DNA of 64,000 nucleotides, from assembly GCF_964355755.1 (NCBI RefSeq), contig NC_092679.1, positions 15,304,932 through 15,368,931 of the forward strand. Direction: 5' to 3'. The first letter of the stretch is position 1; each line of letters begins with the position of its first letter. A program made the position numbers and the translations under genes. The notes below the pieces were generated by a model. The model saw nothing but the letters and a program-made list of their open reading frames with translations, was not told the DNA's origin and searched no databases. Source of the stretch: Antedon mediterranea. Lineage: Eukaryota; Echinodermata; Crinoidea; Comatulida; Antedonidae. Below, one piece after another: positions 25,001 through 34,485 of this stretch.

Positions 25001-25286
25001 TTTGTTCGCTTGATGTCGGTGGAACCCTCTGTTCAAAGTTTGCAGAAAAGAAAGATGTTGTTGAATCTAATTCTTTCAAAGCGTGGTACGGGTGATATAT
25101 TGCAAGTGGTCGATGTGAGCCGAAATGCCCCATAGCCGGGTACCACCGCATAAGGGCTGGGTGGATGCCTAACGGTAGGCCTGGCACGGTCATTGCTGTT
25201 GAAGGATGTGACGAAGAGCTGCTGTCCGCTATCATCCTCCAACGCTGTTCCAAACTCATAGCTAGTTTTAATGCCGATGAAGACAT
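16002..25286 (-). CDS. msxlx: Msxlx-like homeodomain transcription factor (3 exons, 329 aa)
   Basis: The exons on the minus strand are 25286-24722, 18972-18806 and 16259-16002. All junctions are GT-AG and in phase (1, then 0). Residues 103-109 (FSIEGIL) match the eh1 motif that recruits Groucho co-repressors. A pre-homeodomain patch (TRYKPPRLP) and a basic stretch KRKEVKKRKV precede the homeodomain at about 201-260. It opens RNPRVPF, contains LEQKFRLTHYLS, and ends with helix 3 VKIWFQNRRARERR. The second intron splits it between positions 44 and 45, a classical site. The N-terminal arm and YLS resemble Msx, but RARERRDK in helix 3 differs from Msx (RAKAKR) and fits the Msx-like-X class best. 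The C-tail is Ser/Thr-rich. The expected role is nuclear DNA binding and repression. In published deuterostome genomes msxlx lies in the pharyngeal cluster with nkx2-1, nkx2-2, pax1/9 and foxA; none of these is seen here. The homeobox call is very secure and the class assignment good. Confidence 0.85.
16260..18805 (-). other. Msxlx intron 2
   Basis: A 2.5-kb intron that splits the homeodomain codons. It contains a MITE at 17524-17678 and several TAGGCCTA octamers (17505, 17691, 18549, 18763). No exon of another gene was recognised; the open frame at 16523-16726 has no motif. Confidence 0.7.
17524..17678. mobile_element. MITE of the 'ACGCAACGCAAG' family
   Basis: The ends are AAAGCTAGGTTACCACCTGG and, inverted, CTTGTGGGAATAAAGCTT. 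The inside carries inverted halves with GACCAATCA and ATTGGTCAA and repeated GCGCAACGC/GCGTTGCGC. It matches the copies at 26171, 33298 and elsewhere. Confidence 0.65.
20215..20725. mobile_element. MITE complex, GCAACG-rich
   Basis: Its two flanks (20220-20300 and 20475-20725) carry ACGCAACG and CCTAGTGGGAACCACGC motifs of the family at 26171, with about 180 bp of unrelated AT-rich DNA between them. It reads as a decayed or interrupted copy. Open frames on both strands here (20508-20729, 20553-20780) are artefacts of its GC-rich palindromic content. Confidence 0.5.
22783..23640 (-). mobile_element. LINE relic with reverse-transcriptase zinc-knuckle region
   Basis: Minus-strand fragments at 23210-22953 and 22989-22783 encode NYKLLLRILPTNLQLYKW, the Cys/His element CELCDVTEDEKHMFFKC, and a downstream helical tail. 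Together these are the usual C-terminal arrangement after a LINE reverse transcriptase. Another frame at 23596-23375 contains ENLWGNKEIVCKTLLCF. The reading frame changes several times, so the copy is dead. The L1/Tx1-type clade is a guess. Confidence 0.6.
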
Positions 25287-26170
25287 CGCAATATATTGTA
25301 TAAATATTGGTTGATCTGCTTTTTAAACCTCAAATAAATAAAGATTTAGCATCAAAAGTCCGCAAATAAACCTATCTTTACAGTAGGCCTACCAATCTAA
25401 ACAGCATTCGAAAACAAAGTTAGTAAAATTCACTTTGTATTTACTTTTAACATTGCAGTCTAGTATTGGAAGTGTTTACAAAGACATTTTACTGTACCAA
25501 CTGATACTTCTTGATTGTGTTTAGTCGGGACATACTAAACATTAATGACTGAATGATACTCTGCGCATGCGTCACACACACATAAAAGATACGTGCTTTT
25601 CTAAATATCTAAAGTGTTTTGTGTGTGTGTGTTTGATGACGTGTAAACAATTTTAACCAATAAGAGAAGAGCAGTAGTGATCTTTCATTATTCGGCCGGT
25701 GGTCAGTTTACGAGAGTAATTTTATCTGTACACTACTAATTGAACAATATACAAGATTGTTGAAACATATACCAGTAATGCACAAGTGTAATATGAAAAC
25801 CGTTTATTTAAATAAAAGATAAATCCGCAATAAATTGTAACTTCGATCTTTGTTTAATCACAATTAGGCCTACAAGTGTCCGTGGTATTTTTTTAAATAG
25901 ACCCTAACCACCGAATTTATTGTTTAATTTTGTATTATCATTTTTTCTTTTAACTCATTTTATATATTTATTATATATATATATTATTATATTTAAAATA
26001 ATTTGTTTTGTTTGTTTATTCTTCAAATATTTGTTTTTGCAATACACTATATTCATGATAAATTGAATTAATAATAAACAAATTAATCTGTAATTACTGT
26101 AGGCCTAGGCCTACAGTACAGTAGATAAAAATTGATGCAAGTTCTATCAGATATTTAACATTACGCCTCG
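25287..26170. other. Upstream region of the Msxlx-like gene
   Basis: This is the 5' side of the homeobox gene. It contains a GT microsatellite at 25617-25632 and a CRE-like TGATGACGTG just after it, TAGGCCTA octamers at 25384 and 25864, and a double one at 26100. No clear core promoter was identified. Confidence 0.4.
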
Positions 26171-26538
26171 TAAAGCTTGGTTCCCACTAAAACGTAACGC
26201 AAGGACGTAAACGCAACGCAAGCGTTTTAAAGCGTGGTTCCCACTAGCGACGCAACGCAAGGACGTAACGCAACGCAAGTGAATTGACCAATCACAAGCG
26301 ATGGCTTATTCGCTTGTGATTGCTAACTGTCTATAACTTCGCTTGTCATTGGTTAAAACGCTTGCGTTGCGTTTACGTCCTTGCGTTACGTTCTAGTGGG
26401 AACCAAGCTTTACCAATGACAAGCGAAGTTATAGACAGTTAGCAATCACAAGCGAATAAGCCATCGCTTGTGATTGGTCAATTCATTTGCGTTGCGTTAC
26501 GTCCTTGCGTTGCGTCGCTAGTGGGAACCACGCTTTAA
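26171..26538. mobile_element. Self-nested MITE pair ('ACGCAACGCAAG' family)
   Basis: An inner copy of about 184 bp (26229-26412, starting AAAGCGTGGTTCCCACTAGC and ending CTAGTGGGAACCAAGCTTT) sits inside an outer copy of opposite orientation. The outer halves, 26171-26228 and 26413-26538, join into one uninterrupted element when the inner one is removed. The terminal repeats contain GGTTCCCACTAG, and the arms contain GACCAATCACAAGCGATGG and its complement. It is non-coding. Confidence 0.8.
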
Positions 26539-28130
26539 TTTTGATTGTGCATATTGTTAAATACATATATTTAAATTTGTTTTTTATAAAAACACCGTGT
26601 CTGTGTGTTGAAGCATTTCGTAAATCTTATTTTAAATGTAAATGTTTCATAAGCATAGGTCTGTCTATGTATTGAAATAAATTATAATTTTGAATAATAT
26701 AACATTGTTTAAGTTTTGTAAACTCTTTATCGAGTCGAACTCGCAAAAGTTCCTCAATCAATAATGTTAAAACAATATATATTATTAGATGGTTAAAAGT
26801 ATGTACAATAATAATTTATGTGACTAATAAGATATAGTAAGATAAGATATGACATCAGCGTGACCATATATGGGCACATCACATTTTTTTTTTCACATAA
26901 AACTTAATAGTGTAGACAGAGCTTTTTATACAAATATAAAATAATCATCCTGCGGAGGGGCAGAATGTACCTTATAATTACCGTATGTACTTCTTTACGA
27001 CCCATTTTGTCCACTAACCATTTATAATGAAAGTTAATAACCGAAAAGTAATGTTTAAATAAGGGGAAGTATTTAATTCGGTGTCACAACTAACCGAACA
27101 AACAAGCAATGTTTGCGCATTAGTGTTCAGTTACATTGTGCTGAAACCTAGGCACCGGCTAGACCAAAGTGAAGAAGAGCGTAAAAGATATGCTAAAACA
27201 ATCCGACAATCGGCGGCAAAAATCATTTAATTAACTCCATTATGCCATTGAAATTGACAAAAGGGTTGAAGTTTTACCCTTTTGTCAAAGTGATAATGTT
27301 ACAGTGTGCTCCAGATCATGAAACAGGCCGCTGTATAAGTAATCTGTATAAGAGGACGAATGTAAAGTGTAGTAGCCGATTCTCGGTAACGGTATAAATA
27401 ATGTTTCGCGTATCATAGGCAAACTCTGTAATACAGTGTCACATATGTATTACATGTGAAGCTTGTTTCATAGGCCAACGCCTAACTAACACAAGCACCA
27501 TTCTTAACAATGTATTACATAATTTTCCTGTGATATGGACATTATATAATGTTATAGGCCTAATATGGATATGTGGTACAGTGCGGGAAATCGGGTTGTC
27601 AAAGATTTTTTCATCACGGTAGAACATCTCTTCTTCTCTGTATTAAACAGTAGGCCTAAAGACAGTGTCACAAATTATATGGCTTTAATTTTCGCAACGA
27701 ATATAATTAAGCTTATATCATAATAGTGATGTCAAGGAAGCCATACATGAAAGCCTGTATAATTAGGTCAAACACTAATAGGCCTATATGCCTACTTGTT
27801 ACAAAAACGAGCAGTAACGTAAGCGGTAAACCGCGTAGCTTTTTCCACGTAGGCCTATAATTTATATCTATCCCGGGCGGGTACTTTTTCCGCTCCACTG
27901 CCCGTCCTCTCCGAGTTTTGTGTATGGTCATATAGATTCTATGATTTGTTTTCTGCTTACTGTTATCGACCGCGAACCACAGTGTTCATTCAATGATCAT
28001 ACAGTAGGAAAAGTGGAGTTAATTGGCAGGCTCAATTCGATTTAATTCATGTTTATTTTCATATGTTTTAATATGTGAATATTTTTTAGAATGTGCTGCC
28101 CCTGACGCATGTTGTGAGCCTAGAATAATA
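26539..28130. other. Gene-free stretch with one MITE fragment
   Basis: At about 26853-26930 a fragment of the AGCTCTGTC-ended MITE family is visible (GACCATATATGGGCACATCA ... AGTGTAGACAGAGCTT). Otherwise only scattered TAGGCCTA octamers (27554, 27650, 27779, 27849). Confidence 0.45.
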
Positions 28131-28306
28131 AGCAGTGGTGTAACAGCTATGAACGCTCACTGGCTAAATCCAGGGGCCCCGAGCTTATGGAGCCCCTGAT
28201 CAGTGCCCAGAGGAATAAACAGGCATTAAAATATGTCGAAGAGGCCTCCAGCGTTGGGTTCCTAAATCAGGGGCCTAAGGTTCTACGTTATACGCCCACC
28301 ACTGTT
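28131..28306. mobile_element. hAT-like MITE
   Basis: The terminal sequences CAGTGGTG and CACCACTG are inverted, as in hAT elements. The interior of about 160 bp is GC-rich (GGGGCCCC...GAGCCCCTGAT) and non-coding. A clean 8-bp target duplication is not visible. Confidence 0.45.
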
Positions 28307-29578
28307 GAAAGATGCGTTATATATTGCTTATATTGTTGTTTTATGTGTAAGTAAAGTGTATATAGGCAATTAAAACTGGTATTGATGTATAATTGCCGCC
28401 CTGCTTCATGTCGTGAGTATAATACGATGAAGGGAAAGTGCAGTGACATTTTATACTTATATTGTTGTTTTATGAGTAAGTACAGTTTTAGATTGTAAGT
28501 TGCGTATAATGTTCTTTTTTTTTGTGACGATCCCATATGGTTTTATAATATATAATATATAACGTTGATAATAAAATGTACCATCTTATCCTAAGAAAGT
28601 TGTATTATGCTAAATATTTGTTAACAAAAAGAAAAAAATGCTTAAAAAATATGTAATTGTCACAAATGTACATAATATATAACAGAAAATTGGAAATAAA
28701 ATGGGATGAACCCACACAAGACAAAAGAAAAAAAAATAATCTTAACAATTATTAAATTTCGTAAGGGAAGGTTAATGACGGTAGTACATCGAATAAAATA
28801 CTATTTTTATCAATCATTGAGTTATTAATCAACTTGAAAGACACCACTGACGATTCAATTACATATTTTTCATAATTCTGATGGTACGGCAGGTGAATGA
28901 ACTGGTGTCTATCTAAACGTGATCTACCACCAGTGCAAAGCACAAGTAGCTCTTGTCCTAGCCCTTAATGTCCAATATAATCTGTTTTTAAAAAGATTCT
29001 ATACCATGGTATAAATTTGATTTGTGAACTTACGGGGAACGTTTAACGCATTATTATAAAGTACTTAAATTACAGTTTACTAATGAAGGAAAGTTAAAAG
29101 TAATAATTGAATGAATGAATACTGTAGGTTAAAATGAATGAATGAATGAATGAATGCTTATACTGAACTTATGTGTCAAATATATACAATTTGTTTTTTA
29201 TACTGCCTGATGTACTTGTATTTATATTTGTACGTATTTTAAACACAATTTACATTCTTATCTAATTGGTTTTCAAAATTCAATTTTATTTTGCCAATTA
29301 AAATGGAAATAATATGCGTACATTCCCAAAATTTTAAAATTTATATTAATAAAATTATTACTATATATACAATATTTATATTATTTAAAACAATCAATAT
29401 ATTAAAAACAGATATATTAACTTATGACGCAATGTAACTACGTAATTTGACAAATAACAAGAGAAGCGTCAAAAAGATATACCAACATAGTCCACGGTAA
29501 AACACATATATATATATATATAACGGTCTGATAATTTCAACCTGAGTATATATATATATATATATATATTCACGTTCT
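28307..29578. other. Gene-free stretch with simple repeats
   Basis: A TTATATTGTTGTTTTATG segment recurs at about 28328 and 28457. (GAAT)n lies at 29108-29156, and TA tracts at 29508-29522 and 29548-29568. Confidence 0.45.
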
Positions 29579-29821
29579 AGAAACTCAACTGAACTCAGTA
29601 AACATATTTGGACACTCAAGGACAATAACACAGACTATACAACCTCATGGCGCATCTTGACATCTACTAAAGCATATAGTAGCGCAAACAAAAAATGCAA
29701 TCTCTGCCTCAAAGAGAAATTATTTATCATCCGCCACCCTGAATTATCGACATTAAACAAACGTAACGAACTTGTGTCCGCCTGCCGGCACAGAAAGAAA
29801 GCATTGTTACATAACAGCTGA
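29579..29821 (+). pseudogene. Retroelement ORF C-terminal fragment (Cys/His-rich)
   Basis: The frame ending at the TGA at 29819-29821 encodes ELSKHIWTLKDNN, SWRILT, KKCNLCLKEKLFII, LNKRNELVSACRHRKK. This conserved block (K-C-N-L-C...EK..I...LNKRNE...CRH) is familiar from the C-terminus of retroelement proteins in many invertebrates, usually after a GIY-YIG-type domain. The upstream part is cut off by TA microsatellites. A hammerhead-like fold follows 86 bases after the stop, which fits a Penelope-like origin. It is a fragment, not a host gene. Confidence 0.6.
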
Positions 29822-29906
29822 CATTCCAAAACATATCACCTGTAAATGCTAATTCTACAAGTAAATGTGCTTATAAGCAGCGTTGTAATTGATTCTTCTC
29901 ATTATA

Positions 29907-29955
29907 GTCTCCTGATGAGTGAGTTGCACGACTCACGAAAGAAGCCTGTAGAGAC
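29907..29955 (+). ncRNA. Hammerhead ribozyme-like motif
   Basis: Read 5' to 3', GTCTC (stem I) is followed by the core CTGATGA, then stem II GTGAGT/ACTCAC around the loop TGCACG, then GAAA, a 10-base stem III region ending GTA (allowed UA cleavage position), and GAGAC closing stem I. Both conserved core boxes are exact and both long stems pair perfectly. Stem III is minimal, with only the A-U pair next to the core evident, as reported for hammerheads in Penelope-like elements. It lies 86 bases after a retroelement ORF fragment on the same strand. Activity is inferred and needs a fold. Confidence 0.5.
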
Positions 29956-30088
29956 CAAACTGTAGTTCTTACTTCTTTTCCAGACTTAACGTATATATAT
30001 ATATATATGTATATATATAAACACAAGAGGCAAAGAACATTAATTCTAAACCGCCCGGTAATATACTGAAATTTAATTAATTAATTTG

Positions 30089-30188
30089 AAACGATAAAGA
30101 TGAGGAAATCTGTGAGAATGAGAAAAAGTCGCCCCAACCGAGACTCGAACTCGGACCGCCTGCTTGATATGCAGATGTCCTAACCATA
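30089..30188 (-). repeat. tRNA-derived SINE, truncated copy
   Basis: Same tail (GATGAGGAAATCTGTGAG) and tRNA-like head (B-box strand GTCGCCCCAACCGAGACTCG) as 1639-1812, but the head stops after CCTAACCATA where a TA tract begins. TA tracts lie on both sides. Confidence 0.6.
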
Positions 30189-31582
30189 TATATATATATA
30201 GGTAACTTTATTCCAAAAAATGTAACAAAACCACGCACTGTGGATTTACAAAATCTGATACGTTCTTATATGCATGCATCCTACAACAACACAAAATATA
30301 AAATAATGTAAAAATAAAGATTCAAAATAACAAAAGCCACTTATTTCTGTTGCTGTCAATCTCACGCAAATTAAAACACATACAATGACTTAATTCTAAT
30401 AATTATAATACAATTTATATTAATTGCGCAAATTCCATAGATAGGCCTATGTTAAAATTACGCCACAAAATATTATATTTAACAACAAGGTACATACAAA
30501 TTTAAATTACAATTCATTTAGGGAAGAAAAACCAAGAATGAAAACAAAAGTTTTAAAACCACCGAACCACTTGGCTTTCCAATGTAGACCCTACACAGGA
30601 AGAGCATTCCAAAACGTGTTCAAATGCGCTTGTACGGGAACTCGTTATTTTCTGTGGAATTGCGGTCTTTAATAACGACTTAGTCTTGTTCTTGTTATTA
30701 GGCCTAATCTAAATTATTTAATTAGCGAATGGATTTGTTTTATAAAAGTGGTGTTTAGAACTCACAGCAAATCAATGCGAACAATAGACCGTGAAATGGT
30801 CAGCCGTTAATTAATAATGACCGCTCTAAATCTAGGCTCAATATGGGCTATAACTAAAGCCAACTCAACTGTATAAATACCTGTGAGTAGCTTACAATCA
30901 AGTTGACACAATTGGATGAATGTAGTTATAATGACTTTAAAAAGTAGCAGTCACAGCCCCATTCATACCGTAGTATTATCATTAGATCAGAAGTATACGG
31001 GATGATCTAACAGACACGCAGTCTAGGCCTTATTATAGAAAAGTAAAACAAATCAGGTGATAAAATGAAAATTTGTTAACTTGTAACGCACCGCTTCTTA
31101 CGATATTGATACATTGTCAAGCCGTTTCTTTGCACCAAATTTACTGAAACTAATAGGCCTTAACATAGATAAACCGGTAGTTCCGTATCAATTCGATATA
31201 AAGGTTGTTTCTTGTTACATCATGAAAGTGCATTACTATTATCGTTAATATTAGGCCTATTAATATTAGTATTACTGGTAGCTTGTGCATCGGCATTAAT
31301 TTTTATATAGGCCTGTAAATAAAAAAATTATTTTATATTCTTTTTTTTATGTCTCAAGGTTTTCAAGTTTATTTTCTATTGTACCAGTAAAATACTGAAA
31401 TGTATTGCATTGTATCAGTATTTTCATTAAGCTTATATTTTTCTGTTTCGGCGTTTAAACGTTCTTCAATAGACCCACCATTCCACTAATATGCCCCTAG
31501 CCCTCTAAATAATCTCACAAGGAAGAAACTCGGACATGGATGGATATCGATTCCGTCGACAGACACGGTACTGCATAGTGGA
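30189..31582. other. Gene-free stretch
   Basis: No gene was recognised. It contains several TAGGCCTA octamers (30441, 30699, 31252). Confidence 0.4.
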
Positions 31583-31762
31583 GTTGTGACTTGATGGTTA
31601 TGATGCTTGGCTACCACTCCAAAGGGTCCAGGATTTTTTCTAAGGACAGAATTACAACTTCACTCCCAAAGACTTGTAATAAGACTTTGTTTATGTAGAG
31701 CATCTTGTGTACCATCTCTGATGGTCCCTAATGATCAACAATTGCTGGATGGATCACCCTCA
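31583..31762 (+). repeat. tRNA-like SINE, second family
   Basis: A tRNA-like head (ACTTGATGGTTATGATGCTT, then CCAAAGGGTCCAGG in place of a B box) is followed by a tail TCACTCCCAAAGACTTG, AATAAGACTTTGTTTAT. The same tail follows a better-kept head at 33545. It is decayed. Confidence 0.45.
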
Positions 31763-32662
31763 TTAAAGATGTATTGTCCCCCAAAAACATGAAAAATGAA
31801 GATTAATTAAATCAGACTTTGAATAGGTTATTTTGTAGTTTTAATAAAGTGAATCACTTCCGTAAAAAAACAACGGAAAAAATAATGTTTTCACTTATAA
31901 AATAACATGATAAATGTTTAAATTCAACCAAAAATCCATTGGCTGGCAGCCAATTTGACCATTTTTAGTCGCGTGGAAGCGACTCTATAGTTCACTATGT
32001 CGGTCGGTTGGTCGGTCTGTCTGTCGGTCTGTCTGTCTGTCGGTCTGTCGGTCCGGTATCACTATGCGTTTTATCGCTTTCTGACCTTATCTTGATATCA
32101 GTTTAATCTAGCTAGGTCAATTTTTCACAGTATATTCCTTATGGCCAGGAATCGATGTGGTTATGTTTTCACGGTGCGCAATAAAAAATTACGCGGTCTA
32201 CGCACGATTTAACGAAATCACGTTTGTAATCATATCTTCACAACCATGAATCACAATTAAATAAAATTTGGTACTCATAAATTTCAGGGCATAAATCATC
32301 ATATGGCAATACAATTACGTGCGTAGCGCATGTAACGCATGCGTACGCGCGCTTAAAATTTTCAAAATTTATTTTCGATGAAATAAGAGTACGTTTCAGG
32401 CAATTTTAAGCGTTTACAAAATTGCCATGAGTGCGCATATTTTTGCGCGCGCACTGCGCGTTAAATGTTGTTGCGCACTCTTTTTGCCCGATTTCTGTTT
32501 TCTTGACTTACTTTTCAACTCGAAATTACGTTATACGAGCACGTCAAAAGTGACAGGCTACGCACGTGTAAATTAAAAAAATATAAATGTTTTTAAACAT
32601 TTCAACATTTTTAAACATGTTCAGTAATTTCGGTCAGTATAGTTTACTATGTCGGTCGGTCG

Positions 32663-32701
<39 letters not shown>

Positions 32702-32938
32702 GGTCTGTCTGTCGGTCTGTCTGTCGGTCTGTCTGTCGGTCCGGTATCACTATGCATTGTAGCACGCAACTTAATGGCTGTTGGCCTTGTTTGCTTTAAA
32801 TTCCAGTTTTTTCAGGTAAATACATTTTTTTTCGATCCAATTTTTGGTCGAAGTCAATAACTATTATGTAACATTAAAATGGCATATTCAACAAAAAATG
32901 TTTAAAAAATTATTTTCACTGGGACAATACATCTTTAA
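31763..32938. mobile_element. TTAA MITE carrying a large nested insert
   Basis: The outer ends TTAAAGATGTATTGTCCCCC and GGGACAATACATCTTTAA identify the TTAA MITE family. The inner landmarks GGCTGGCAGCCAATTTGACC and CAGTTTTTTCAGGTAAATAC are adjacent in the complete copy at 39286 but here lie about 830 bp apart, separated by the insert at about 31967-32790. Confidence 0.7.
31967..32790. mobile_element. Insert with hairpin end and GTCTG/GTCGG arrays
   Basis: It begins TTAGTCGCGTGGAAGCGACT (a GTCGC/GCGAC hairpin) and contains two copies of a block CACTATGTCGGTCGG...CCGGTATCACTATGC with GTCT/GTCG microsatellites (31998-32055, 32651-32745). The middle (32330-32560) carries GCGCGC-rich segments and TACGAGCACGT that also occur in the Helitron-like elements at 47.1-47.4 and 48.7-48.9 kb, so it may be a third member of that family. 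Confidence 0.5.
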
Positions 32939-33297
32939 ATGGTAAAAAAAGGCTATTGTTGCTAGAAAGAATTATTGATCTATCCTCGCTTAGTCAATGA
33001 CAAAATAATATTATAATAATGGGCCTAATAAAATCGATATATCTATTTCCTCAAAAATACATAAAATGACAAAATAATCAAAACGACATACAGACGATGG
33101 CAGTCGAGGAACAAGTTGCTATGCGTACAAGTTTTTGACTGCCATTTGTGACACAAATTATAACCTAACCCAAAGATGTTATTCCATTTATAATTCATGA
33201 AGACAAGGGATTTTCCCTTTGCCTCTTTACAATTTAAATTGCTTTAATAGTATCCGCACTATATCCCTTTATGATATTTTTAAAATTAATATTATCT
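32939..33297. other. Gene-free stretch, nothing recognised
   Basis: No coding or repeat signal was recognised. Confidence 0.35.
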
Positions 33298-33477
33298 AAA
33301 GCGTGGTTCCCACTAGCGACGCAACACAAGGATGTAACGCAACGCAAGTGAATTGACCAATCACAGGCGATGGCTTATTATTAACTGTCTATAACTTCGC
33401 TTGTCATTGGTTAAAACGCTTGCGTTGCGTTTACGACCTTGCGTCACGTTCTAGTGGGAGCCAAACTTGATGGCAAA
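33298..33477. mobile_element. MITE, 'ACGCAACGCAAG' family, single copy
   Basis: AAAGCGTGGTTCCCACTAGC at the left and TTCTAGTGGGAGCCAAACTT at the right, with the inner GACCAATCACAGGCGATGG and TGTCATTGGTTAAAACG. It is the simplest full-length member here and shows how the pair at 26171 was assembled. Confidence 0.75.
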
Positions 33478-33544
33478 TCATTTCACAAGTGTGATCCAGT
33501 AGTCTACTTCAAAAAAATTAGTCTACTGTATAGTGGAGCTATAT

Positions 33545-33700
33545 TTTTAATGTGCTTGTCTTCCAATCCCAAGGTCCGCGGTTCGATCATAACCTAGTGC
33601 CACAACTCTTTCAACGTCACTCCCTAAGCCTCAAATGAGACTGAGTTTATAAGCACAACAAATAGTTATAAAATCATTTATCAATGCTGTAATTTGCGCG
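33545..33700 (+). repeat. tRNA-like SINE, second family
   Basis: It has a B-box-like GCGGTTCGATC at about 33578 and the tail CACTCCCTAAGCCTC, GAGACTGAGTTTATAAGC shared with 31583-31762. Confidence 0.5.
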
Positions 33701-34304
33701 TTACTTGCTGTTGGATGCGTATGAAATATTTTTTTTAATTTTTTTTATTCAATTTATTGATATAATGTTAACAGTAAGTAAGACATAATCAAATAGTATA
33801 ATGTTTATTATATTTAAATAATAAAAATAATTAAATAGAGTAAAAAACTGATCTTACTGTTTGTTCACATTTGTAGCAGTAATTTTACTCTTTCCTTGTT
33901 ATATTAGGCCTATGTAGGCCTATAGTAGTCATATCTGCTAGTTAACCTACTTTCTCTGTTTTATATAGCTACAATATTTCAAATTTTATTAGGTAGTATA
34001 TTTCTAAAACATTAAACATCATAATATAAAATAATATGACCATGAATCTTGACCTGTTTACAACAAAGATAAAAAAAAGATACACAATAATAGTAATTTA
34101 AATCAAAAGTATAAAATATTGCCGTCGATAGCATGTGTGCTATATTCATTTTTTTGTTTCCGCTAATATCAAATATTGTTATAACAGATAGTTTAGAGTC
34201 AAACCTTACAATCTTGTTTTTGATATGTCGATATGTTTACACCACCCACCCCTTAGACTTGCGATATTTCCTTTTTATTTCAATATACTAGATATAATCA
34301 AGGC
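33701..34304. other. Gene-free stretch, nothing recognised
   Basis: AT-rich, with a pair of TAGGCCTA octamers at 33906-33923. Confidence 0.35.
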
Positions 34305-34485
34305 AAATTAGGACACTGAGCTCGCTTTGCCAAGATAGGAACTCGTAACAGTCCTTTGATCTTATGTCTGGCTTCGACAAATACCGACAGTATATATTCT
34401 CCGCGGCGCACGGTGTCTGGAACCACGGCGTGGACTGATCGTGTCGTAGCCACAGATAATAACTTTGATCTCCCGGGGCTCGGCA
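34305..34485 (-). repeat. Unexplained conserved block, inverted partner of 55199-55380
   Basis: The reverse complement matches 55199-55380 with long identical runs such as GCCAGACATAAGATC, GACTGTTACGAGTTCCTATC and CGACACGATCA. It is GC-richer than its surroundings. Here the minus strand has a 113-codon open frame over the block (YYLWLRHDQS, PDIRSKDCYEFLSW). In the partner the same frame is broken by indels, although PDIRSNDCYEFLSW survives. It could be a decayed exon, an RNA gene or a transposon end. I cannot decide between them. Confidence 0.45.

Noticed and set aside
24860-25135. Plus-strand open frames opposite msxlx exon 1
   Set aside because: They are antisense shadows of the coding exon.
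32587-32799. Open frame of SVCLSVCR repeats
   Set aside because: It is translation of a GTCT/GTCG microsatellite.
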